This document shows positions 28,973 through 35,738 of a DNA stretch of 35,738 nt, in pieces (position 1 is the stretch's first letter; every line of letters begins with the position of its first letter). Under the pieces are notes generated by a model, which was not told where the DNA came from, did not search any database, and was given only the letters and a program-made list of their open reading frames with translations. This DNA is from a virus. A program made the translations under genes and the position numbers. Location: the IMG/VR virus record IMGVR_UViG_3300034418_002553, positions 1 through 35,738 of that record; one strand, given 5' to 3'.

Positions 28973-31486
28973 TTACTGCCCCCCAACGAAAGTCATGCCT
29001 GAATAAGTACCCCACAGTTTTTTCAAACTATCTTCACTCGGCACATTTGTAATCACTTTGCCGCTACGATCTCTTAGCACACCGAGTGAAACTAACTGCC
29101 CTGCGTTTGCTTTGAACTTATCAAAAGAATCAAACCCCGAGATAAATTTAGCCATCGTCGATTGACGATCGGTAAGGTTGAAAGTATCTGTGCCACCTTC
29201 AGGATTAACCCTTTGAGCTTTAATATCGCCAGACAGACTTGCGGAAGGCAGATTTGCAATTTCATCTGCATCCACAACTTTGTTTTCTGGTTTAGCTCTC
29301 CACTCCGCGCGAGCCTTGCTAAGAGCAAGGTATTTACCCTCTGCATCAGCAATTTCAGCACCGTCTTTTTGCATCCAATTTGTAACGAAGGCTTGCTCGT
29401 TCCTAGCGCGGTTAGCGGCCTTGGTGTAGATTTTAGACAGCAGTTTAAGACCTTCAGGTGTGGTGTAAAGACTCGGACCAGCACCTTGAACCATGTCCAG
29501 TTCTTCTTTGTTGAGGTTTCCAGGAATAAACTGTGACATCCTCAATGCAAACTGGTTAGACGCAAACTGAGCCGCTTCACCCGATACAGGGTCGCCACCC
29601 ATAATCGTATTGTAAACATCACCTGAAACACCTTCTTTAAGAAAAGTATCAAGACCAGGAATAGCTTTGATAAATTTCTGTAGATTCAAACGAGTTCCTG
29701 CGAGTGCGCCTGTTTCAAAGTTTTCAGAAGCCGTTGCCGCTTGCTTTGCATAGTTTTCAAGATCTGCAGACAACGCAACATTTTCGTTAAGTTTAGTAAT
29801 ATCGTCGCCCAACATTTTTGCAAATACATCGTTAATAGATTTGCGTGGGTCGTAATTAGTTGTCAGCGTAGTCTTAGCATTCAGGTAGTTGTTAATACCG
29901 TTTGCTCTAAACTTCGTCTTAGCGGCTTCTGCCTCAGTAGGAGACTTGCCTGTTTCAATAGCGGCGGTATAAGCAAGGTTAGCACCGTCTTCAAGGAGTC
30001 GCTCAAACTCAGTATCTTTAGGCATAAGTTGTTTTTGCAATATTTCTATTTTTTGAGCCGCCGATTCAAACGCCGCACTATCTGTATCTGGATCCAGAGT
30101 AGCAAGAGCCTTTTGAGCAGATTCAAGCTCTTTAATATTGCGTATGAGATCAGTTGGCATTGGACCCATTTCCACGCCATCTGCTGTAATTTGCACAGCA
30201 TCTTTACCATCGTATTTAAAGAACTGACCTTGTGGGGTTTGGAATACTTTGTATGGGCGAACAACGCCCTCAGGAGCTTCTAATGTTATAACCCCAGTAT
30301 CTTTGTTGAATTTAAGAATATCACCTGTATTAGTAATTTTTAGATCAAAATTACCTTTAGCTGTCCCTATAAGTTTATACCCTTTTCCCTCTACACCAAT
30401 CTCTTCAGCGGTGGCACGAGGGTTATACAACATTACCTGATTATTGTCAAGTTTCTGTGATTGCCAGTTAATAGAACCTTCTTGTAGAGGGGTAACTGCA
30501 CCTGTCCGTACATTTACACCAATAACCGACCCATCATCTAGCTTTTGAATATTTAAGTCAGGTACTTTTGCCGCTTCTGTGGCAAAAGTTTTTAGCAAGT
30601 CTGATTTAGATTCTTGGGCGGCTGTTTTACTCGCACTCGCCGCTTCAGCCGCTTTAAGTTTAATAGCTTGATCTTGTTTAGCTTTAGCTTGAGCCGCTTG
30701 CAAAATAGGATCAGAAACCGCAGAAATAGTTTTTGGATCAAGAACCCTGCTCAACAACTCACCTTTAGGTGCGTTTGCGATTGCCGCCGCTAACTGCAGA
30801 CCAGAAAGATATGGAGCAGTTTCATACCCTGTTGCATCACTTCCTAATAAATCTTGATATTGTTTTAAATATTCATCATATCCTGTCGCTTGAGGAACTA
30901 AGTCCATTAAAGTTTGGTAATTTTGTAAATTAAAACTGGCTGGGAGAGCCTCCTTATTAAACCCCTTTGGAAGTGCAGATTCACCTTGCTCAGCATCCTC
31001 AGGATCACCACCATTCTTTAACATAACAGGTTGTTCGCCCATAGCCATACGAGCCATAGCTTCTTCCTGTCCAGGAGCTTGAACAGGCTCATCTACCAGC
31101 CCTGCGGTAATGCCAACCCCCATAGTAGGGTCTTGTTGCATTTGTGAGCCTTTTTCGAAAGTTTCTAACAATCCCAAAAAAGGTTGCATAAAAGCTAATA
31201 CTGATTCAGGTGTTTTCTTAGCATCTGCCTCGCCCACTACTTCAGCTAACTCATCGACCCGATCTTCCATAGAAGCGGGCTCTTCACGAAGAGCATTCAT
31301 CAACTGTTCGTAATCAGAAGCTTCGTCCACAGAATCCATTATTCGTTGAGCTTCATCAGCCATTTCTACAAGACCTGAGGTAATACCTTGACCTTCAGCT
31401 ACGCTTGCAACAGCCTCTGTGCCTTGATCGATCATTTCCTCCTGTTTTGGAGAAAACATTTTTCTTTGTAAAACTGGATCAATCAT
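28973..31486 (-). CDS. large virion protein, 837 aa
   Basis: Not assigned to a known family. Acidic N-terminus rich in Glu/Met/Ala, a short MLKNGGDPED segment of a kind I have seen in marine phage structural proteins, a helical Ala/Gln/Lys-rich middle (about 255-295), and a beta-rich part (about 310-440) followed by helices. No signal or membrane helix. It lies between the 31491 and 25823 virion genes, so an internal virion or tail-associated role is inferred from place and size. Confidence 0.6.
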   Translation of the reverse strand: MIDPVLQRKMFSPKQEEMIDQGTEAVASVAEGQGITSGLVEMADEAQRIMDSVDEASDYEQLMNALREEPASMEDRVDELAEVVGEADAKKTPESVLAFMQPFLGLLETFEKGSQMQQDPTMGVGITAGLVDEPVQAPGQEEAMARMAMGEQPVMLKNGGDPEDAEQGESALPKGFNKEALPASFNLQNYQTLMDLVPQATGYDEYLKQYQDLLGSDATGYETAPYLSGLQLAAAIANAPKGELLSRVLDPKTISAVSDPILQAAQAKAKQDQAIKLKAAEAASASKTAAQESKSDLLKTFATEAAKVPDLNIQKLDDGSVIGVNVRTGAVTPLQEGSINWQSQKLDNNQVMLYNPRATAEEIGVEGKGYKLIGTAKGNFDLKITNTGDILKFNKDTGVITLEAPEGVVRPYKVFQTPQGQFFKYDGKDAVQITADGVEMGPMPTDLIRNIKELESAQKALATLDPDTDSAAFESAAQKIEILQKQLMPKDTEFERLLEDGANLAYTAAIETGKSPTEAEAAKTKFRANGINNYLNAKTTLTTNYDPRKSINDVFAKMLGDDITKLNENVALSADLENYAKQAATASENFETGALAGTRLNLQKFIKAIPGLDTFLKEGVSGDVYNTIMGGDPVSGEAAQFASNQFALRMSQFIPGNLNKEELDMVQGAGPSLYTTPEGLKLLSKIYTKAANRARNEQAFVTNWMQKDGAEIADAEGKYLALSKARAEWRAKPENKVVDADEIANLPSASLSGDIKAQRVNPEGGTDTFNLTDRQSTMAKFISGFDSFDKFKANAGQLVSLGVLRDRSGKVITNVPSEDSLKKLWGTYSGMTFVGGQ

Positions 31487-31490
31487 GTGC

Positions 31491-32342
31491 TTACACTATG
31501 CCCATTTTATTCAAGCCACCGTAGATACTTAACCCGCCAATACCCGCACCTAAAATCTGGTTCATGAGGCTTGGGTCAGCCGTTTGTGTTGTTTCTGACG
31601 TAGCTGTAGATTGAGAAGTCGGGACACCCCTGATAATATCACTTAAGAATCCGTATGATTCTAGTGGGCGTTTTTGTTCTTCGAGTGTGTTTAACCGCCC
31701 TGCTTCTAATTCAGCTTGCATAAGCTGACGTTCTTTTTCACCCATACCATACAAGGCTTCAATATCACGACCACCTAACATTTGGGCTAGTTCGCCTATA
31801 CCAGCACCTTTGAGAGCTTGCTCAAGCCCTAACGCCTCTGATTTAGCGGCGGCGTCAATAGCTTGGGCGTATGTATCTGCGGCGGCTTTAGCATACGCAT
31901 CCATACGCTCACCTTCTAACGCGGCTTGACCTAAAGCGGCTCTAGAACCACCGTACGACCCCTGTCCTTGTTGACGTGCGGCTTGTTCTTGCTGTGCTTT
32001 TGCAAAAGACGTATCTATTTCTTTTTGTATAGCCGCTTGATAAGGGTTCATAAATTGGCTAATATCGGACTCTTGGATACCAAACTCAGTTCCGCCTAAA
32101 TATTGACCAGCTTGATCCATAAACTGTTTGTAACCGCCAACGCCACCGCCTAATTGAGAAGCTAAAAGGTCTTGAGCGGCTTTTTGCGCTTCTGTCAACC
32201 CAGCTACTTCGCGTTCAGGTACATCTGCCCTACGATAATCTTTGGTTACGTCTTTTACATTTTCTAAAAGTTTATAGACTTCTTTAGCAATTTTAGGATC
32301 TAATTGCTGAATATTGGTAACAGTTGATGTATTTTTTGCCAT
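31491..32342 (-). CDS. virion-associated protein with GSRAALGQAAL motif
   Basis: A 283-aa, Ala/Gln-rich helical protein. The segment QGQGSYGGSRAALGQAALE (about 125-143), preceded by a QQEQAARQQG run, is typical of a conserved podovirus protein in the tail/ejection region. The C-terminus is Gly-rich (GAGIGGLSIYGGL). It starts at ATG 32342 in a TAATG overlap with the previous gene. Function inferred: part of the ejection or tail apparatus. Confidence 0.6.
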   Translation of the reverse strand: MAKNTSTVTNIQQLDPKIAKEVYKLLENVKDVTKDYRRADVPEREVAGLTEAQKAAQDLLASQLGGGVGGYKQFMDQAGQYLGGTEFGIQESDISQFMNPYQAAIQKEIDTSFAKAQQEQAARQQGQGSYGGSRAALGQAALEGERMDAYAKAAADTYAQAIDAAAKSEALGLEQALKGAGIGELAQMLGGRDIEALYGMGEKERQLMQAELEAGRLNTLEEQKRPLESYGFLSDIIRGVPTSQSTATSETTQTADPSLMNQILGAGIGGLSIYGGLNKMGIV

Positions 32343-33922
32343 TACCCACGACCCTCAAGCTGACGCATCATTTGGTACATACGTTTAGCACCCGCTGTCC
32401 TATCGCCATTACCAGCACCGCGTACTGCTCTAGCGTTCATTACAAACTCACCGTCACTGAGCATAGCAGGGATAGAATCACTGGTTGGTGTTCCAGGACC
32501 GACGATTTCACCACCTCCGGCCGCTCTTATAGGCCGACCATAAAGACGGTCAAATACAGATACTTCATCTTCTTCGCCACCGCCTATGCCATAGTATTGA
32601 GCTAACAGTTTATCAAGATTAGAGCCTGATGTTTGGAAACCTGAAGTTGGACCAGTTTCTCGGCCTACATAACGGTCGCCTTCTGAATCCAGCTCTGCCA
32701 TAGCTTCTTCATAAAGTTTGTTTTGCTGTTCTTCAAAACTCGGACCTTCTGGCTCATCCTCTGGATCAGGTGCGGTAAGCGCATCGTAAGCTAAATATGA
32801 ACCACCCGCTACTGCTCCTGCAGGACCGTATTTTGCCAAAAATCCAGGAGCCTCTGCTTTCGCGCCTTCCAACAGCGTTTCTTGTACTGCCTTTTGTCTT
32901 GCCGCATCAGAAACACCTGCTAGAGCATTTTGTTTAGCGGCTTGTTGTAGAGCCTGATATTCTGGATTAATAGATGTCCTGTTTGTGGAAAGTAAACCTT
33001 CTAATGTGGCTTCACCTTTTGTAATGTAATTCCCTGAAGCATCTAATCCAGCTACATTTTCTCCTGGATTCCAGATGTATTTTTCAAAGAAGTTTAAGTC
33101 TGTATCTGGAGTAATCTTAGGCTGATTAGCTAAGTAATCGGTCGGTTTTGGTGTGGTCTGCACTGCGGCAGTATCTGCTACATTTTGTTTTAATATTTCA
33201 TCAGTAGACAAAACATTAGAGTCTGGAACAGAAGTGGTTCCTGCGTCAGCCATAAAAGATAACTCATCTGGTGTTGATTGAATAGCTTGTGACACAGTAC
33301 TTGGAGAGCTACTAAAAGGATTTGAAAACTTAAAAGCCTCGCCAGAACTAATAGATTTACCGGCATCTGAGAAACTTGCATTTGGATTAGTTCTGCTACC
33401 CGCAAAACTACCACCAGCAAGTTTATTTAAAGCTCCAGCCGTAACTCCGGCCATAATACCTGATTTAAGTGCCGATTTAAGATCCGCGCCACCAATAAGA
33501 GCACCACCAAAGCTACCTATACCAGACGCCAAAAAAGCTGGCATCGTAGGAAGAAGAAAAGGAGCCGCTAAAGGTAATAATACCGGAGCAACTTTTTTAG
33601 CAACATTTTTTACTTTTTTCCAAGTCTTAGTAAGAGCCTTTCCTATAGCCTTAAAGAAAAACTCGGGCTGACCAGTAACAGGATTTAAACTGTTTAATTC
33701 ATTACCAACTATATAACGTTCTGGTTCTAGACCCATTTCTTCCATTTGTTGGAAGATCATTTTCTTCATTTTGGGATTAGCATCAAGAACTTCTACGGGG
33801 ATAACAGTTTCACCCTGTGCCGCGTGAACGACATAGGTATCACCTTCCCTACCAAATTTTGCTAATATGTTCGCGGCTTGCCTAAAATTGTCAAATCCGG
33901 GATCTATAATACCTTCTTGCAT
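32342..33922 (-). CDS. structural protein with SDSIPAMLSDGEFVMNA motif
   Basis: A 526-aa protein. Two segments fit the phage motif that links a Ser-Asp-Ser or Gly-Glu turn to (V/I)x(V/A)xxL: GETVIPVEVLDANPKM near the N-terminus, and GPGTPTSDSIPAMLSDGEF near residue 490. The latter is common in tail and tape-measure-like proteins. The middle has a hydrophobic helix pair (about 110-145) and Ser/Thr-rich disordered parts. It is the first gene after the promoter at 33987-34015. Confidence 0.65.
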   Translation of the reverse strand: MQEGIIDPGFDNFRQAANILAKFGREGDTYVVHAAQGETVIPVEVLDANPKMKKMIFQQMEEMGLEPERYIVGNELNSLNPVTGQPEFFFKAIGKALTKTWKKVKNVAKKVAPVLLPLAAPFLLPTMPAFLASGIGSFGGALIGGADLKSALKSGIMAGVTAGALNKLAGGSFAGSRTNPNASFSDAGKSISSGEAFKFSNPFSSSPSTVSQAIQSTPDELSFMADAGTTSVPDSNVLSTDEILKQNVADTAAVQTTPKPTDYLANQPKITPDTDLNFFEKYIWNPGENVAGLDASGNYITKGEATLEGLLSTNRTSINPEYQALQQAAKQNALAGVSDAARQKAVQETLLEGAKAEAPGFLAKYGPAGAVAGGSYLAYDALTAPDPEDEPEGPSFEEQQNKLYEEAMAELDSEGDRYVGRETGPTSGFQTSGSNLDKLLAQYYGIGGGEEDEVSVFDRLYGRPIRAAGGGEIVGPGTPTSDSIPAMLSDGEFVMNARAVRGAGNGDRTAGAKRMYQMMRQLEGRG

Positions 33923-33951
33923 GATCTCTTCCTATATCGTTTACCATGTAC

Positions 33952-34015
33952 GGTGCAGGAAGCGAGCCTGAGAATACGCTCCTTGCATCATACAAAACAA
34001 AATTAAATTCCGCAA
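33952..34015 (-). promoter_or_regulatory. promoter and leader hairpin of the structural genes
   Basis: Minus strand: -35 TTGCGG (34010-34015), exactly 17 nt, -10 TATGAT (33987-33992). The leader can fold GCAAGGAGCG against CGCTTCCTGC with internal mismatches (about 33956-33986) before the ribosome site AGGAAGAG of the 33922 start. Confidence 0.65.
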
Positions 34016-34026
34016 GCCTTTGGATC

Positions 34027-35154
34027 CTATACTGTGTACCGTACGACAACTATACCAGAACCACCTGCTCCAGGAGCATATGTAGCTGTTGAGCCACCGC
34101 CCCCACCACCACCTGTATTTGCTGTTCCAGCTACTGCTGAAATCACAGGCGAAACACTTTGAGCTCCTCGACCGCCGCCGCCTTGTCCCCCAAGACCACC
34201 CGAACCAGCTATATTTGTTCCACCACCACCGCCACCGCCATAATAGACATTACTGCCTGTACGGAACGCATTTTGAATACCATCACCACCATTCCCTGCC
34301 GGACCAGAGTCTACAGTAGCTGAACCCCCTACAGCTCCCGCACCGCCACCGCCCGAGGCTATATCGCCAGATGTTGTAGTAGTCGTGCCTCCATCATTAC
34401 CTTGAGATAAATTTTCATAATTTGTAGGAGCCACATAACCTTCTTGTGACCTAAACACATAAGGCCAACTATATGGTACTGCATCGGCTCCTGCTGATGT
34501 ACCCCCAGAATCACGGCCACCAGAGCCACCACCAGAGCCACCATCAACAGCATTTATACTTTCTTGAGCACCACCGCCCCCACCACCTTTTGCAACGAAC
34601 CCTATAAAAGAGCTATCTGTACCATTGTTACCTACTCCGTTAGAAACAGGAACTGCTCCACCATCACCTACTGTAGCTGTATATGTTCCAGGAGGCAGCC
34701 TCAAGCCTGTAGCGGATATGAAACCACCCGCACCACCGCCGCCACCACCTTCAGCAGATTTACCGCCTGACCCACCGCCGCCGACAACTAAAATATCTAC
34801 AAGAGCATATGTGGTAAGAACAAAATCATCAGTAGAAAGAAAAGTATGAACTTTATAATCAATGCCGCCAGAACTGTATGTCGTAATTGTTCCGCCTGTT
34901 GCAGAAACAGCTACCCCTTCTATGTTTAATGTTAAATACCCTGTAGCATCATCAATAATAATAGTATTGCCTTCTACCGTTGTGCCATCAGTAGTAGCAT
35001 TAGTTAAGACTATTTGAGTATGCCTAGCATCACCAGGAGTCTGCATATTCCGTAAATAAGTGGTTAAAGAACGGATAGATTGTTGAGTATAAATTTGATC
35101 ATACTCAACAGGGGGGTTAGGTATAAAAGGTAAGATTAACTTCCGCGTAGTCAT
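34027..35154 (-). CDS. glycine-rich tail fibre / adhesin
   Basis: A 375-aa protein. The N-terminal 110 residues look like a tail-attachment region. From DILVVGGGGSGGKSAEGG onward it carries runs of 5-7 Gly between short loops and ends GGSGIVVVRYTV, the known closing strand of glycine-rich receptor-binding domains. Such domains can pack as polyglycine II helices and expose variable loops for host recognition. DNA for the Gly runs is rich in CCACCG/CCGCC repeats on the plus strand, which could support slippage or recombination and receptor switching. It starts in a TAATG overlap. Confidence 0.8.
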   Translation of the reverse strand: MTTRKLILPFIPNPPVEYDQIYTQQSIRSLTTYLRNMQTPGDARHTQIVLTNATTDGTTVEGNTIIIDDATGYLTLNIEGVAVSATGGTITTYSSGGIDYKVHTFLSTDDFVLTTYALVDILVVGGGGSGGKSAEGGGGGGAGGFISATGLRLPPGTYTATVGDGGAVPVSNGVGNNGTDSSFIGFVAKGGGGGGAQESINAVDGGSGGGSGGRDSGGTSAGADAVPYSWPYVFRSQEGYVAPTNYENLSQGNDGGTTTTTSGDIASGGGGAGAVGGSATVDSGPAGNGGDGIQNAFRTGSNVYYGGGGGGGTNIAGSGGLGGQGGGGRGAQSVSPVISAVAGTANTGGGGGGGSTATYAPGAGGSGIVVVRYTV

Positions 35155-35738
35155 TAGCGTCTACCATCTGGCCGGATATCTAAACGTGGCGTACCCAATC
35201 GCCATGGATTACTTTGCGTATTATCGGATACTTTTACTTTTACAGAACGTCCCCGTAACCGCACATTCACCTCATCTGTAAACTGCTCCACAGGGGTTGT
35301 TGCTGTTCTATTAGTAGCCGAAGTATTTGTTTGCCCAAGAGCTGATCCAGGATAATCATCCATAGTTAAAGTAAAAGAAATAGTAGCATCTGGCGTAGTT
35401 GAACCTCTAAAAGTGACATCAGGTATCAATTTAGAAACAAGCATAAAATTATTTCCATCACTAATGTCTATAGGGCTAGACTCTACATATGATTCATAAG
35501 CAACAGGTGTGTCTGTAGAAGCATCTTGGTATCCGATTTCATGGTACAACAAATAATTGTTTAAATCTGTTGCTATTGGATAACCAATGTAACCTTTATC
35601 TAACCAAAACGTTCTTGACATAGTCCCATAGTACCAAATTTTTTGAGCGTAGTTATAAACCACATATTTGTTATTGGTTTCACTAGAAGCTGAAGGATAA
35701 AACCACCATATTTCGTCGTACCTTGAATTTAATCCTGC
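35154..35738 (-). CDS. tail protein, C-terminal part (gene cut by window edge)
   Basis: The frame is open through base 35738, so at least 194 C-terminal residues are present and the true start lies outside; the ATG at 35663 is internal. The visible part begins with YDEIWWFYPSASSE and VVYNYAQKIWYYGT, a pattern found in podovirus tail/stabilisation proteins, followed by a beta-rich region and a C-terminus ending LDIRPDGRR. A role as tail hub or DNA-stabilisation protein is likely but not proven. It overlaps the adhesin gene by one base. Confidence 0.7.
   Translation of the reverse strand, partial: AGLNSRYDEIWWFYPSASSETNNKYVVYNYAQKIWYYGTMSRTFWLDKGYIGYPIATDLNNYLLYHEIGYQDASTDTPVAYESYVESSPIDISDGNNFMLVSKLIPDVTFRGSTTPDATISFTLTMDDYPGSALGQTNTSATNRTATTPVEQFTDEVNVRLRGRSVKVKVSDNTQSNPWRLGTPRLDIRPDGRR

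Noticed and set aside
34089-34849. His- and Pro-rich plus-strand frames opposite the adhesin
   Set aside because: They only mirror the glycine codon runs of the real gene.

Overview
The window is most of a tailed double-stranded DNA phage genome. It looks like a virulent, podovirus-like phage of an aquatic, probably marine, Gram-negative host. The grounds are a PolA-type replication module, T4-type lysozyme, large alanine/glutamine-rich proteins of the kind found in podovirus ejection and tail modules, dense gene packing with 1-4 bp overlaps, and no integrase or obvious CI/Cro pair. Host and family are inference. No terminase large subunit, portal or capsid gene is visible; they probably lie beyond base 35738. 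Almost everything is on the minus strand. The one clear exception is a SNF2 helicase at 23428-24864.

Reading in the direction of transcription (right to left): 35738-25823 is the tail/virion module (a truncated tail protein, a glycine-rich adhesin, four large structural proteins). 25823-24879 is lysis (lysozyme and a membrane-anchored coiled-coil protein). 24864-23428 is the lone plus-strand SNF2 helicase, followed by a divergent control region (23166-23427). 23165-18316 is replication: two conserved small proteins, an SSB-like protein with an acidic tip, an AEP-type primase and a UvrD-like helicase. 18216-16145 holds a DUF932 protein and two unknowns. 16140-11454 is a probable DNA-base modification block: an HMUDK_hel/aGPT-Pplase-like protein, an NrdR-type zinc ribbon, a TAGT-like glycosyltransferase, a radical SAM/SPASM enzyme, a thymidylate-synthase homologue and an Nmad1/MazG-like protein. 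Together these suggest thymidines converted to 5-hydroxymethyl-dU and then hypermodified. 11485-9076 is DNA polymerase A overlapping a YfbR/DatZ-like HD nucleotidase. 8994-3608 is a run of small accessory genes, with one possible structured RNA. 3336-1087 holds the terminase small subunit, a VRR-NUC nuclease and two unknowns.

The most remarkable object is at the left end. From base 21 to base 837 the dinucleotides GA and TC do not occur even once, on either strand, over 816 consecutive steps. Both return densely at the right edge. The GA/TC-free island is a complete transcription unit: promoter-like elements, a Shine-Dalgarno that avoids GA, a 173-codon ORF and a strong terminator hairpin. 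The protein therefore contains no Asp and no Glu. Because the avoidance covers coding, cross-codon and non-coding positions, it must act on DNA or on both strands, not on protein. One economical idea is that TC is the target of a DNA-acting enzyme (a thymidine-modifying enzyme, deaminase, nuclease or primase) and that this cassette must stay untouched. The modification block in the same genome makes this testable.

A second new-looking element is a regulatory or origin-like sequence present twice in opposite orientation (3481-3553 plus, 23227-23305 minus). It combines GATATC half-sites with a conserved TATA-like box about 30 bp away.
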